From an uncultured Eubacterium sp. (GTDB taxonomy: Bacteria > Bacillota > Clostridia > Lachnospirales > Lachnospiraceae): a stretch of 64,000 nt of DNA. Below are positions 50,693-60,569 of this stretch, piece by piece (within the stretch, counting starts at the first letter, position 1; every line of letters starts with the position of its first letter). The position numbers were made by a program, and so were the translations under genes. Below the pieces are notes generated by a model. It ran no database searches and was not told the DNA's origin. It was given only the letters and a program-made list of their open reading frames with translations. Where the stretch lies: positions 130,563-194,562 of the forward strand of contig CAJUIL010000002.1 of the NCBI GenBank assembly GCA_910586225.1, read 5' to 3'.

Positions 50693-52029
50693 GCTGACGT
50701 ATTTGTATGATCTGCTGTCAGCCTCCGGTAAAAGCAGATAGAAATCCCTGTTCCGATGCACCATCCGACAGGCCAGGCGCACCAGATGCCTACAGCCGCA
50801 TGAAGCATACCGGAAAACAGAAATGCCAGCGCCACCCGCAGCACCAGGTCGGAAAAGGTTGCTGCCATAAATGCCCGCATAGCGCCGGCGCCGCGCAATA
50901 TTCCGTCAGCGATCAGCTTGATGGATATTACGAAGTAAAACGGCGATAGGATCTGAAGGAATTGCTGTCCGGTATGCAGCGCTTGGGCGGAGGTGGCATC
51001 CATAAATAAAAGCAGCAGATATTTTCCGAAGCAAACATAAAGCACACAAAGCGGGATACAAAGCATCCATACGAGCCTTGTCCCGGCATAAAAGCCGTCA
51101 CGGACGCGCGGATATTTCCCAGCGCCGATATTTTGAGCAGAAAAATTGGACATTCCGTTGCCAATCGTAGTAAAAGATGTGATCACCAGATTGTTCAGCT
51201 TTACGGCAGCGGAATATCCGGCGGCGGTGCTGACGCCAAAGCCATTGATGCAGCCTTGTATCATCATATTTCCAACCGAGATGAAAGACTGCTGTAAAAT
51301 GCTTGGGATAGCGATCACAGACAGCTTTTTCAGCATACTCCAGGAAAAAATGGAGATACCGGAGTCTGCCGGGATCTTGGCCAGCCGTTTTAATACAAGC
51401 AGCATGGAGCAAATGCAGCTGACGCCCTGACACAAAAAGGTCGCCCATGCGACGCCGGCGATCCCCATGGCAAAAGTATGTACAAATAAAAAATCAACGG
51501 CAATATTGGCTGTAGAAGAAAAAGCCAGAAACAGAAACGGTGTTCTGGAATCCCCCAGCGCCGAAAAGATACCTGTGGCAATGTTGTAAAAAAATAAAAA
51601 CGGAAGCCCCAGAATATAAATATTTAAATACAATGCAGAGTCCTGCAGGATTTCATCCTGCGTTTTCATCAGCCTGAGCATACCATCACAGGCAAAAAAT
51701 CCAAAAGCCATTAAAGCAGCGCAGAGCACAGCGCTGGCAGTCAGAGCAGTATAAACAGAAGTTTTCAGCCCATTATAGTCCTTTGAGCCGAACAGCTGCG
51801 AAACGATAACGGAGCAGCCCATATTGCAGCCAAACGCGAAGGCGATAAAAACGAGCGTAATATTATAGCTGTTGCCGACGGCTGCGAGGGCATTTTCTCC
51901 GATCAATCTTCCGGCTATGAAAGAATCCGCAATATTATACAGCTGTTGGAAGAGAATGCTTCCGAACATCGGCAGACAGAAGGCCCAGAGTACCTTCTGC
52001 GGGTTTCCGACGGTTAAATCCTGATTCAT
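50689..52029 (-). CDS. MATE family efflux transporter
   Basis: A 446-aa membrane protein with twelve predicted helices in two halves. It begins DLTVGNPQKVLWAFCLPMFGSILFQQLYN, and FIAGRLIGENALAAVG is the typical MATE N-terminal block. It probably exports cationic drugs or metabolites against Na+ or H+. It is transcribed away from a LysR regulator gene; the two starts are 166 bases apart, which suggests control by that regulator. Confidence 0.92.
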   Translation of the reverse strand: MNQDLTVGNPQKVLWAFCLPMFGSILFQQLYNIADSFIAGRLIGENALAAVGNSYNITLVFIAFAFGCNMGCSVIVSQLFGSKDYNGLKTSVYTALTASAVLCAALMAFGFFACDGMLRLMKTQDEILQDSALYLNIYILGLPFLFFYNIATGIFSALGDSRTPFLFLAFSSTANIAVDFLFVHTFAMGIAGVAWATFLCQGVSCICSMLLVLKRLAKIPADSGISIFSWSMLKKLSVIAIPSILQQSFISVGNMMIQGCINGFGVSTAAGYSAAVKLNNLVITSFTTIGNGMSNFSAQNIGAGKYPRVRDGFYAGTRLVWMLCIPLCVLYVCFGKYLLLLFMDATSAQALHTGQQFLQILSPFYFVISIKLIADGILRGAGAMRAFMAATFSDLVLRVALAFLFSGMLHAAVGIWCAWPVGWCIGTGISICFYRRLTADHTNTSA

Positions 52030-52195
52030 TAATGATTTCCTCCTTTACATACGTTTGAATCCGTATTATAATACAGTCCAACTGATATTTAAAATATATA
52101 GATTGTATGGTTGATATATAAAAAATATATATTTTAGCGCTCTTTTTGTCATATCAATGTTTGGATCAAGCAGGGATTGGAGAAGTTGTATACCG

Positions 52196-53155
52196 ATGGG
52201 CATTAACTATGAGTATTTTAAAATTTTTTATTACGTTGCGAAGTATAAAAATATTACAAGAGCCGCAGCGGCGCTCGGCAGCAACCAGCCAAATGTGACG
52301 CGGATCATGAAGCTGCTCGAAGCAGAGCTGAACTGCAGGCTGTTTTTGAGGGAAGCGCGGGGCATTGCGTTGACAGAGGAAGGACAGCGGCTGTATACAT
52401 ATGTGGAGGTTGCCGTTACACAGCTGCAGAATGCGCAGGAGGAGTTTCGGGGGCATTTATCAGTTGGGATGGGAACGGTAGAGATCGGTGCAACGGAAAC
52501 AGCGCTGCATCTGTTTTTACTTGACGCGCTGCGCAGCTTTAAGGAGGAGTATCCAAAAGTCCGAATGAAAATCCATAACCATACGACGCCGGAGATTTTA
52601 AGAAGGCTTGCCTGCGGAGGCTTGGATTTTGCGGTGCTGACCACACCCTTTACGCTGCCGAAAGCCTTTGTAAGCAGCGAGCTTGCGTCCTTTCGGGAAA
52701 TATTGGTTGCCGCAAGGCAATATGAAAAGCTGTGCAGCCGCAGCCGTCAGCTGTGTGAGCTTGTGCACGAGCCATGGGTAGGACTTGGGGAAGGTACAGC
52801 GACGTATGAATTTTATCAAGAGTTCTTTTTGCGGCAGCAGGCGGAGATCCGTCTGGATATGGAAGCTGCTTCCTCGGATCTGCTGCTGCCGCTGATCCAA
52901 AATCACTTCGGCATTGGATTCGTGCCGGAAAAGATGGCGTATCCGCTGCTTTGTCAGAAGTCTTTGCTCCAGATCCCGCTAAGCTGCGAGCTGCCGGAAC
53001 GGAAAATCTGTTTGGTCTATGACAAGGGAAAAGCTAGAAGCGCCGTTTCCAAGCGTCTGCAAAAATATTTAAAATCAGACTGTGATGTTTCTGGAATTAT
53101 GTTATACTATGAGCAGGAAACATCAGCCGCACACAGTCTGAAAAGCGGTTGTTAG
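52196..53155 (+). CDS. LysR-type transcriptional regulator
   Basis: A 319-aa regulator. The ATG at 52196 gives the standard N-terminus (MGINYEYFKIFYYVAKYKNI); an in-frame ATG at 52157 adds 13 unlikely residues. The winged helix-turn-helix is TRAAAALGSNQPNVTRIMKL, and an effector-binding domain follows with IGATETALHLFLL. Divergent orientation to the MATE gene points to control of that transporter. The ligand is unknown. Confidence 0.92.
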   Translation: MGINYEYFKIFYYVAKYKNITRAAAALGSNQPNVTRIMKLLEAELNCRLFLREARGIALTEEGQRLYTYVEVAVTQLQNAQEEFRGHLSVGMGTVEIGATETALHLFLLDALRSFKEEYPKVRMKIHNHTTPEILRRLACGGLDFAVLTTPFTLPKAFVSSELASFREILVAARQYEKLCSRSRQLCELVHEPWVGLGEGTATYEFYQEFFLRQQAEIRLDMEAASSDLLLPLIQNHFGIGFVPEKMAYPLLCQKSLLQIPLSCELPERKICLVYDKGKARSAVSKRLQKYLKSDCDVSGIMLYYEQETSAAHSLKSGC

Positions 53156-53192
53156 GCTGCGGTTTTGGGATAGGGAAAGGAAGGAGCAGGCA

Positions 53193-53708
53193 ATGGTTTT
53201 TATTGACAGCTATGAGTCGCCGCTAGGCCGGCTTACGGCGGCAAGTGACGGGATAGCGCTGACAGGCTTGTGGTTCAACGGACAGAAATATTTTGCCAGT
53301 ACACTGACAGGAGAATATGAGACACGCAGCCTTCCGGTATTTGAAAAGACAAGGGAATGGCTGGATCTGTATTTTCTTGGAAAGGCTCCGGATTTTATGC
53401 CGCCGCTTTTGGTCAGCGGGACTAAGTTTCGAGAAGAGGTCTGGGAGCTGCTTTTGCAGATTCCATATGGGCAGACGACGACTTATGGGGAGCTTGCAAA
53501 AAGGTTGGCAGTGCGCAGGAACGTTGCGCGGATGTCTGCGCAGGCAGTAGGTTCCGCGGTAGGACATAACCCGGTTTCTATCTTGATCCCGTGCCATAGA
53601 GTCATCGGGTCGGACGGGAGCCTGACCGGATATGCAGGCGGGATTGAGAAAAAGGCGGCGCTGCTGGCTTTGGAGAGGGATGAAGCTGCAAGACAGCCAG
53701 CGCAGTAG
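53193..53708 (+). CDS. ogt: Methylated-DNA--protein-cysteine methyltransferase
   Basis: A 171-aa O6-alkylguanine repair protein. The active Cys lies in PCHRVIGSDGSLTGYAGG. The DNA-binding helix has YGELAKRL and RMSAQAVGSAVGHNPVSILI, although the Arg-finger position reads QAVG. Length is normal. It precedes dnaE by 19 bases and is probably co-transcribed. Confidence 0.95.
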   Translation: MVFIDSYESPLGRLTAASDGIALTGLWFNGQKYFASTLTGEYETRSLPVFEKTREWLDLYFLGKAPDFMPPLLVSGTKFREEVWELLLQIPYGQTTTYGELAKRLAVRRNVARMSAQAVGSAVGHNPVSILIPCHRVIGSDGSLTGYAGGIEKKAALLALERDEAARQPAQ

Positions 53709-53727
53709 ACAGATAGGAGTGATCAAA

Positions 53728-56700
53728 ATGGCATTTGCACACTTACACGTCCACACGGAATACAGCCTGTTGGACGGTTCAAATAAAATCCAGGAATATG
53801 TGGCTTATGTTAAGGAGCTTGGCATGACGGCGGCAGCGATTACCGACCATGGTGCGATGTACGGCGTTATTGAATTTTATAAGGCCGCAAAAGCCGCAGG
53901 GATCAACCCGATTTTGGGCTGCGAGGTGTATGTTGCGCCTAATTCCCGTTTTGACAGGGAGCGTGTCAGCGGTGAGGACCGCTATTATCATTTGGTGCTG
54001 CTTGCGGAAAATAATGAGGGATATGGCAATTTAATGAAGATTGTTTCCAAGGGCTTTGTGGACGGTTTTTATTACCGTCCGCGCGTGGATATGGAGGTGC
54101 TGGAGCAGTTTCATAACGGGATTATTGCAACAAGCGCCTGCATCGCCGGAGAAGTGCAGCGGGAGCTTTTGCGCGGCGATTACGCAAAAGCAAAAGAGAC
54201 GGCGTTAAAATACGAAGCCTGCTTTGGCAAAGGGAATTTCTTTCTGGAGCTGCAGGATCATGGGCTTCCGCAGCAGAAAATGGTCAATCCGCAGCTGATA
54301 CGGCTGAGCGGGGAAACAGGGATTGGTCTGGTCGCGACGAACGATGTGCATTATACGTATGCAAAAGACGCGGAGGCACATGATATCCTGCTTTGTATTC
54401 AGACGGCAAAAAAGCTAAAGGACGAGGACCGGATGCGTTATGAGGGAGGTCAATATTATGTAAAGACCGAAGAAGAAATGCGCGCGCTGTTTCCTTATGC
54501 GCTTGAGGCTGTGGAAAATACGCAAAAGATCGCTGACCGCTGTCAGGTGGAGATTGAATTTGGCAATACAAAGGTGCCGAAATATGACGTGCCGGACGGC
54601 TACAGTGCGTGGGAATATTTGAACAAACTATGCTTTGACGGGCTGACAGAGCGTTATCCAGGCCGTGAGGATGAGTTAAGGCCACGGCTGGAATATGAGT
54701 TGGATGTGATCCAGACAATGGGCTATGTGGATTATTTTCTGATCGTGTGGGACTACATTTATTTCGCAAAGGAGCATGGCATCAGCGTTGGGCCGGGGCG
54801 CGGCAGCGCGGCAGGCTCTCTGGTCGCGTATACGACCGGGATCACGAATATCGATCCGATCAAGTATAACCTGATCTTTGAACGTTTCTTGAATCCGGAG
54901 CGTGTTTCCATGCCGGATATTGACGTGGATTTTTGTTTTGAAAGGCGTCAGGAGGTCATTGATTATGTGGTGGAAAAATATGGGAAGGAGTGCGTGACCC
55001 AGATCGTGACGTTCGGTACGCTGGCGGCGCGTGGTGTTATCCGCGATGTTGGGCGCGTGATGGATATCCCGTATGCATTTGTGGATTCGATCGCCAAAAA
55101 TATTCCGTCGGAGCTTGGCATTACGATACAAAAGGCGCTGAATATGAATCCGGATCTGCGGAAGATGTACGAAGAGGATGAGACGGTTACCAAGCTGATC
55201 GATATGTCGATGCGTCTGGAAGGGCTGCCGCGGCATACGTCTACCCATGCGGCGGGCGTGGTCATCAGCCAAATGCCTATGGATGAATATGTACCGCTGT
55301 CCAGAGGTACAGACGGAATGATCACGACGCAGTTTACAATGACGACGCTGGAGGAGCTTGGTCTTTTAAAGATGGATTTTCTTGGACTGCGTACGCTGAC
55401 CGTGATCGACAGCGCGGCGCGGCTGGCGGAGAAAAGCAGCGGGACAGCGATCGACATGGACCATATTGATTTTGACGATGCGAAGGTGCTGGAGTCGCTC
55501 GGAACCGGGCGTACGGACGGCGTATTCCAGCTGGAAAGCTCCGGCATGAAAAATTTTGTCAAGGAGTTAAAACCGCAAAGCTTAGAGGATGTGATAGCCG
55601 GGATCGCGCTGTATCGTCCTGGCCCGATGGATTTTATCCCAGCTTATGTGCGCGGCAAAAATACACATGGGGAGATCCGCTACGACTGCCCGCAGCTGGA
55701 ACCGATCCTGGCTCCGACTTATGGCTGTATCGTCTATCAGGAGCAGGTTATGCAGATTGTCCGCGATCTTGCCGGGTATACTTGGGGACGCAGCGATATC
55801 GTACGCCGCGCCATGTCCAAGAAAAAGGGCAAGGTCATGGAAGAGGAGCGCAAAAATTTTGTCTATGGCAACGAGGAGCAGGGGGTCAAAGGCTGTATCG
55901 CAAACGGCATCAGCGAGCAGACAGCAAATAAAATCTATGATGAAATGATTGATTTTGCAAAATATGCGTTTAATAAATCCCATGCGGCAGCTTACGCAGT
56001 CATTTCTTATCAGACGGCTTATTTGAAATATTACTATCCGGTGGAATTTATGGCAGCGCTTATGACGTCTGTTATGGCGAATATTAATAAGGTGTCCGAG
56101 TATATCCAGACGTGCCGGAATATGGGGATTGAGATCCTTTCACCGGACGTCAACGAAGGAGAGAGCGAATTTTCCGTATCCGGCGGCAATATCCGTTATG
56201 GGCTCTCTGCGATCAAAAGCGTCGGCCATCCGGTCATTGAAGCGCTGATTGCGGAGCGCAGGGCGCATGGACCATACAAAAATTTGGAAGACTTTATTAC
56301 GCGTCTAAGCGATAAGGAAATGAATAAGCGGGCGGTGGAAAATTTTGTCAAAGCAGGTGCGTTGGACGGGCTGGCAGGCAACCGCCGGCAAAAGATGCTC
56401 GTGTTTCCGCAGATCATGGACAGCATCGCCCATGAAAAGAAAAACAGTATGAGCGGGCAGATGACGCTGTTCGACCTCGTATCAGAGGAGAACAAAAAGG
56501 ATTTTGAGATCCAAATGCCGGACGTAGGGGAATTTGATAAGGAAATGCTGCTCGGATTTGAAAAAGAAGTGCTCGGTGTGTATATCAGCGGGCATCCGCT
56601 GGAAGAATATGAAGATAAATGGATAAAGAATATTACGGCAAAGACGACGGACTTTCTGCTTGACGATGAATCCGGAGCCGCCAAGGTCTTAGACAACCAA

Positions 56701-57210
56701 AAGGCGACGGTTGGCGGAATGCTTGTGCACCGTACGATCAAATATACGAAAAACAACCAGACAATGGCCTTTTTAACTCTGGAGGATTTGGTTGGGTCAC
56801 TGGAGATCATTGTTTTTCCAAGGGATTATGAAAAATATAAGAAATATTTTGAGAACGAGGCCCGGATTTTTGTGGAAGGCAGAGTGACCATTGAGGAGGA
56901 GAAAAACGGCAAGCTGATCTTGGAGCGTGTCTATTCGTTTGACGAGACAAAAAAAGAGCTGTGGCTGCAGTTTCCAGATATGGCAAGCTATGAGGAGCAG
57001 GAGCCGCGCGTGCTGGAACAGCTGCGTGCCAGCGACGGCCAGGATGAGGTAGTCGTCTATATCAAGGACCGCAAGGTCATGAAACGGTTAGGCCCAGGCT
57101 GGCGTGTCGCGGCGACAATGCGGCTGGCCCAGTCGCTTTCTGCGGTGTTTGGGCAAAATAATGTAAAAGTTGTGGAAAAGAAGGTTGCAAACAGTGGCAA
57201 AAGATATTAA
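53728..57210 (+). CDS. dnaE: DNA polymerase III alpha subunit, DnaE type
   Basis: An 1160-aa replicative polymerase. The start is the ATG at 53728 behind TAGGAG; the longer frame runs through ogt. The PHP domain begins FAHLHVHTEYSLLDGSNK. The palm has GPGRGSAAGSLVAY and MPDIDVDFCFERR, with the catalytic Asp residues. Fingers include GLPRHTSTHAAGVVIS and YRPGPMDFIP. A helix-hairpin-helix region and an OB fold (near 1000-1090) follow. It is shorter at the C-terminus than PolC and has no exonuclease insertion, as expected for DnaE. Confidence 0.96.
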   Translation: MAFAHLHVHTEYSLLDGSNKIQEYVAYVKELGMTAAAITDHGAMYGVIEFYKAAKAAGINPILGCEVYVAPNSRFDRERVSGEDRYYHLVLLAENNEGYGNLMKIVSKGFVDGFYYRPRVDMEVLEQFHNGIIATSACIAGEVQRELLRGDYAKAKETALKYEACFGKGNFFLELQDHGLPQQKMVNPQLIRLSGETGIGLVATNDVHYTYAKDAEAHDILLCIQTAKKLKDEDRMRYEGGQYYVKTEEEMRALFPYALEAVENTQKIADRCQVEIEFGNTKVPKYDVPDGYSAWEYLNKLCFDGLTERYPGREDELRPRLEYELDVIQTMGYVDYFLIVWDYIYFAKEHGISVGPGRGSAAGSLVAYTTGITNIDPIKYNLIFERFLNPERVSMPDIDVDFCFERRQEVIDYVVEKYGKECVTQIVTFGTLAARGVIRDVGRVMDIPYAFVDSIAKNIPSELGITIQKALNMNPDLRKMYEEDETVTKLIDMSMRLEGLPRHTSTHAAGVVISQMPMDEYVPLSRGTDGMITTQFTMTTLEELGLLKMDFLGLRTLTVIDSAARLAEKSSGTAIDMDHIDFDDAKVLESLGTGRTDGVFQLESSGMKNFVKELKPQSLEDVIAGIALYRPGPMDFIPAYVRGKNTHGEIRYDCPQLEPILAPTYGCIVYQEQVMQIVRDLAGYTWGRSDIVRRAMSKKKGKVMEEERKNFVYGNEEQGVKGCIANGISEQTANKIYDEMIDFAKYAFNKSHAAAYAVISYQTAYLKYYYPVEFMAALMTSVMANINKVSEYIQTCRNMGIEILSPDVNEGESEFSVSGGNIRYGLSAIKSVGHPVIEALIAERRAHGPYKNLEDFITRLSDKEMNKRAVENFVKAGALDGLAGNRRQKMLVFPQIMDSIAHEKKNSMSGQMTLFDLVSEENKKDFEIQMPDVGEFDKEMLLGFEKEVLGVYISGHPLEEYEDKWIKNITAKTTDFLLDDESGAAKVLDNQKATVGGMLVHRTIKYTKNNQTMAFLTLEDLVGSLEIIVFPRDYEKYKKYFENEARIFVEGRVTIEEEKNGKLILERVYSFDETKKELWLQFPDMASYEEQEPRVLEQLRASDGQDEVVVYIKDRKVMKRLGPGWRVAATMRLAQSLSAVFGQNNVKVVEKKVANSGKRY

Positions 57211-57272
57211 AATGGATAGAGATGGTAAGTGACGTTAGAACAGTTGCACATCATATTTAGGAGGATAGAAAA

Positions 57273-58247
57273 ATGGCTAATGAGATTAATACGATTGGCG
57301 TACTGACGAGCGGCGGAGATGCACCTGGCATGAATGCCGCGATCCGTGCGGTTGTGCGTGAGGCGATCGCAAACGGAAAAAGGATCATGGGTATCAAACG
57401 AGGATACGCTGGGCTGCTGCAGGAAGAGATCTACGAAATGAAAACGACGGATGTTTCCGATATTATCCAGCGCGGCGGTACGATCCTTCAGACGGCACGC
57501 TGCAAGGAGTTTACGACGGCAGAGGGCCAGCAGAAGGGCGCTGAGATCTGCAGACAGCATGGCATTGACGGCATGATCGTGATTGGCGGCGACGGTTCCT
57601 TCCGCGGCGCGCAAAAGCTGGCGTCTTATGGCATTAACACAGTCGGTGTTCCGGGTACGATTGACCTGGATATTGCTTGTACAGATTATACGATCGGCTT
57701 TGATACGGCCGTAAATACCGCGATGGATGCGATCGACAAGGTTCGTGATACCTCGACCTCTCACGAGCGCTGCTCCATCATTGAGGTTATGGGGCGCGGT
57801 GCGGGCTTTATCGCGCTGTGGTGCGGGATTGCTAACGGGGCGGAGAATGTTCTGCTGCCGGAAAAATATGATTATAACGAGCAGGCACTTGTAAATAATA
57901 TTATCGATAACCGTAAAAAGGGCAAAAAACATCATATTATTATCAATGCGGAAGGTATTGGGCATTCCGTCAGCATGGCAAAGCGGATCGAGGCTGCAAC
58001 CGGCGTAGAAACGCGGGCTACTATTTTAGGCTATATGCAGCGCGGCGGCCGTCCGACGGCAAGAGATCGTATGATGGCATCCTTGATGGGCGCCTATGCA
58101 GTAGATATTTTATGCAAGGGCGGAAGCAACCGCGTGGTAGGCACCAAGGACGGAAAATTGATGGATATGGATATAGACGAAGCTCTTCAGATGGGGAAAT
58201 CCGTAGACGAATATGAATATCTGATCAGCTGCAATTTATCCAAATAA
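57273..58247 (+). CDS. pfkA: 6-phosphofructokinase
   Basis: A 324-aa ATP-dependent PfkA. Motifs are LTSGGDAPGMNAAIRA (ATP site), GGDGSFRGA, PGTIDLDIACTDYTIGFDTA with catalytic Asp, IEVMGRGAGFIA, and YMQRGGRPTARDR. It performs the committed step of glycolysis. GGAGG precedes the ATG. The dnaE-pfkA order is common in Lachnospiraceae. Confidence 0.96.
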   Translation: MANEINTIGVLTSGGDAPGMNAAIRAVVREAIANGKRIMGIKRGYAGLLQEEIYEMKTTDVSDIIQRGGTILQTARCKEFTTAEGQQKGAEICRQHGIDGMIVIGGDGSFRGAQKLASYGINTVGVPGTIDLDIACTDYTIGFDTAVNTAMDAIDKVRDTSTSHERCSIIEVMGRGAGFIALWCGIANGAENVLLPEKYDYNEQALVNNIIDNRKKGKKHHIIINAEGIGHSVSMAKRIEAATGVETRATILGYMQRGGRPTARDRMMASLMGAYAVDILCKGGSNRVVGTKDGKLMDMDIDEALQMGKSVDEYEYLISCNLSK

Positions 58248-58259
58248 AAGAAACAGGAG

Positions 58260-58290
58260 CAGGCTGGTGTCAAGGTGCGTCAGCCTGTTT
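58260..58290 (+). terminator. Terminator after pfkA
   Basis: CAGGCTG (58260-58266) pairs with CAGCCTG (58281-58287), then TTTTACTTT. Confidence 0.6.
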
Positions 58291-58367
58291 TACTTTAAGC
58301 TGCGGCTTATGATCAGGATCATAATAGGAATAAGGATAAGCATATTACAATAAATATAAGGGGTACG

Positions 58368-59144
58368 ATGATTACCAGTACAGCAAACAAACAGGTAAAA
58401 AATATTATACAGCTGACAAAAAAAACGAAAGAGCGGCAGGAGCAGAATGTATTTTTGGCGGAAGGGCTTCGGATCTTTGAGGAAATGCCGAAGGAACGTC
58501 TGCAAAAGGTTTATGTATCGGAATCGTTCCTGCGAAAAAAAGAACATACGGAAAAATTAGGGGATATTGAATACGAGGCTGTAACAGACGCGGTATTCCA
58601 GCGGATGTCTGATACCAAGACGCCGCAAGGAATTTTGTGCGTAGTGCGCCGTCCGCAATATGAGCTTGAGGAGCTGCTGCAGAAAGATAAGACACATCTG
58701 CTGATCTTGGAAGGGATTCAGGACCCTGGAAATTTGGGGACGATGTTCCGTACCGGGGAGGGCGCTGGAGTCACAGGGATCGTTATGAGCGGTTGTGTGG
58801 ATTTGTTTGCGCCGAAAACGGTGCGTTCTACGATGGGAAGCATCTGCAGGGTGCCGTTTTATATGACTCAGGATTTACCAGATACGCTGCGCAGGCTTAA
58901 GGAGCAGAAAATTCCGTTGTATGCAGCGCAGCTTAGCGGAAGCGAATATTACGATGCTTTGGACTATCGGGGTGCGGCGGCATTTTTGATTGGGAGTGAA
59001 GGGAACGGACTGACAGAGGAAACGGCTGCGCAGGCAGACCAGTATTTGAAGATCCCGATGCACGGCAGATTGGAATCGTTAAACGCCGCAATGGCTGCCG
59101 GAATACTGATGTATGAGGTGAATCGCCAAAGAGGCAGACAATAA
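58368..59144 (+). CDS. TrmH/SpoU family RNA 2'-O-methyltransferase
   Basis: A 258-aa protein. Residues 1-95 are a substrate-binding domain (ITSTANKQVKNI, VFLAEGLRIFEE). The C-terminal SPOUT knot has ILEGIQDPGNLGTMFRT, LIGSEGNGLTEE and IPMHGRLESLNAAMAAGILMYE, the three TrmH motifs. It methylates ribose in tRNA or rRNA using S-adenosylmethionine; the target position cannot be told. Confidence 0.92.
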   Translation: MITSTANKQVKNIIQLTKKTKERQEQNVFLAEGLRIFEEMPKERLQKVYVSESFLRKKEHTEKLGDIEYEAVTDAVFQRMSDTKTPQGILCVVRRPQYELEELLQKDKTHLLILEGIQDPGNLGTMFRTGEGAGVTGIVMSGCVDLFAPKTVRSTMGSICRVPFYMTQDLPDTLRRLKEQKIPLYAAQLSGSEYYDALDYRGAAAFLIGSEGNGLTEETAAQADQYLKIPMHGRLESLNAAMAAGILMYEVNRQRGRQ

Positions 59145-59158
59145 CGGAGGATAATGGA

Positions 59159-59422
59159 TTGCGGATATGGTTTAAGGAATGGAAGGATAATCGCATGGTA
59201 CGCGACCTTGTAATATGTGACGAGAAGGATGATACAAGGACACATAAGATTTTCCAAGCGCTGGATCAGGCCTGCTATGAATGGGATTTGAGCAGGCCGA
59301 TCTGGCTGGACGCGAATATTGCGGAATTTAAGCGCCATGCGAAAACCCGTTTTTCAAAAGATAATTTTGTGGATTCCATAGATTTTGATTATTTGGAAAT
59401 GCACGTGATCGAGGAAGGATAA
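59159..59422 (+). CDS. Small conserved hypothetical protein (TTG start)
   Basis: An 87-aa protein. GGAGG at 59146-59150 stands eight bases before TTG at 59159; an ATG at 59154 opens a different short frame. The sequence WLDANIAEFKRHAKTRF and FDYLEMHVIEE is well kept among Lachnospiraceae in my recollection. It is a small alpha/beta protein with no recognised function, coupled to the methyltransferase gene. Confidence 0.75.
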   Translation: MRIWFKEWKDNRMVRDLVICDEKDDTRTHKIFQALDQACYEWDLSRPIWLDANIAEFKRHAKTRFSKDNFVDSIDFDYLEMHVIEEG

Positions 59423-59461
59423 AATATTATAAAAATTTAATTTCTTTTTTTCAATAAGATG

Positions 59462-59490
59462 TTAACCTGTTTGAAATAATGTGATATAAT
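59462..59490 (+). promoter_or_regulatory. Candidate promoter of relQ and its leader
   Basis: TTAACC (59462-59467), 17 bases, TATAAT (59485-59490). It leaves a leader of about 210 bases. Confidence 0.5.
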
Positions 59491-59595
59491 ATCCATATAG
59501 TATCATTAGTCGTACAATAGCGACAGAATCCGTGTAAATAAGCTGTGCGGTGCAGCGACGGTTTTGCGCTAGCGTGTGTGGATAGAATAATATTT

Positions 59596-59697
59596 ATGTG
59601 CAAGGAGAGCTGTAGGCGTTTGCAGGCCTGCAGTCAGGGAAATACAAAACGGTATTTGCTGTTTCTTTGCCGTTGTTCCATGTATTTCCGTAAGTAG
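59596..59697 (+). other. Possible leader peptide (33 codons) in a structured relQ leader
   Basis: An ATG at 59596 opens a 33-codon frame starting MCKESCRRLQACSQG and ending MYFRK; its TAG (59695-59697) touches the relQ ribosome binding site. Five codons are Cys and six are Arg. The same RNA can fold: CTGTAGGC (59610-59617) with GCCTGCAG (59626-59633), and GGAAATACA (59638-59646) with TGTATTTCC (59681-59689), enclosing AACGG/CCGTT. No clear ribosome binding site precedes the frame, so translation is doubtful. Confidence 0.35.
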
Positions 59698-59706
59698 GAG
59701 GTTTAT

Positions 59707-60363
59707 ATGGATACACCACAAAGGCTGAGTGAGGATGTCGAGAGCTGGGAAACGATGATGTTTTTGTATCACTCGGCAATCAAAGAAGTGGGGACGAAGC
59801 TTGAGATTTTAAACGATGAATTTCAGCACGTGCATCAGTACAATCCGATCGAATATATTAAATCGAGAGTGAAAACCCCGGAAAGTATCTGCAAGAAGTT
59901 AAAGCGTTATGGAAAAGAAGTATCAATAGAAAATATGGTCAACTATGTTAATGACATCGCAGGGATCCGCATCGTATGTTCGTTTACATCCGATATTTAC
60001 CGGGTAGCGGACATGATTGGCAGACAGAATGACCTGACAGTTGTATCGGTAAAGGATTATATCAGGCATCCGAAAGAAAGCGGGTATAAGAGCTATCATA
60101 TGCTCGTCACAGTACCGGTATTTTTGTCAGACCGTGTGGTAAACACGAGGACAGAAATACAGATACGTACGATGGCGATGGATTTTTGGGCGAGTCTGGA
60201 GCATAAGATTTATTATAAGTTCGAAGGAAATGCTCCGGAATATATCAGCCAGGATTTGCGGGAGTGTTCCGATATCGTATCACAGCTGGACGCGAAGATG
60301 CTTTCGCTGAATAATGCGATTTTAATAGCGAAGGAAAAGCAGGCGAAAATTCATAGTGCTTAG
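59707..60363 (+). CDS. relQ: Small alarmone synthetase (RelQ-like GTP pyrophosphokinase)
   Basis: A 218-aa single-domain synthetase. The RelA/SpoT synthetase block has SRVKTPESICKKLKRYG, NDIAGIRIVCSF with catalytic Asp, ESGYKSYHMLVTVP, TEIQIRTMAMDFWASLEHKIYY. It lacks hydrolase and ACT domains. It makes ppGpp/pppGpp from ATP and GDP/GTP and probably acts as a tetramer. AGGAGG stands before the ATG. Expression may be set by the structured leader. Confidence 0.92.
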   Translation: MDTPQRLSEDVESWETMMFLYHSAIKEVGTKLEILNDEFQHVHQYNPIEYIKSRVKTPESICKKLKRYGKEVSIENMVNYVNDIAGIRIVCSFTSDIYRVADMIGRQNDLTVVSVKDYIRHPKESGYKSYHMLVTVPVFLSDRVVNTRTEIQIRTMAMDFWASLEHKIYYKFEGNAPEYISQDLRECSDIVSQLDAKMLSLNNAILIAKEKQAKIHSA

Positions 60364-60379
60364 AGGGCAGGTCGTAAGG

Positions 60380-60411
60380 CAGCAGGGATAGAAACGTCTC
60401 TGCTGTTTTTT
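60380..60411 (+). terminator. Terminator after relQ
   Basis: CAGCAGGGAT (60380-60389) pairs with GTCTCTGCTG (60396-60405) with two G-T pairs, followed by TTTTTT. Confidence 0.8.
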
Positions 60412-60496
60412 GTGCAGGAAATTTTTGGGAGGGAATTTATTAGAAAAAGAAAAGCCGCAAATCTTTGGAAAACAAAGACCTGCGACAATTCATAAG

Positions 60497-60569
60497 AGCG
60501 ATAGACGGGGCTCGAACCCGCGGTCTCGACCTTGGCAAGGTCGCGCGTTACCAACTACGCCACTATCGC
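60497..60569 (-). tRNA. tRNA-Gly (anticodon GCC)
   Basis: Minus-strand cloverleaf of 73 bases: acceptor GCGATAG/CTATCGC, D arm with AGTTGGTAA, anticodon stem CGACC/GGTCG with loop TTGCCAA, T arm GCGGG TTCGAGC CCCGT. The CCA end is not encoded. It is a single tRNA gene transcribed convergently with relQ. Confidence 0.93.
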
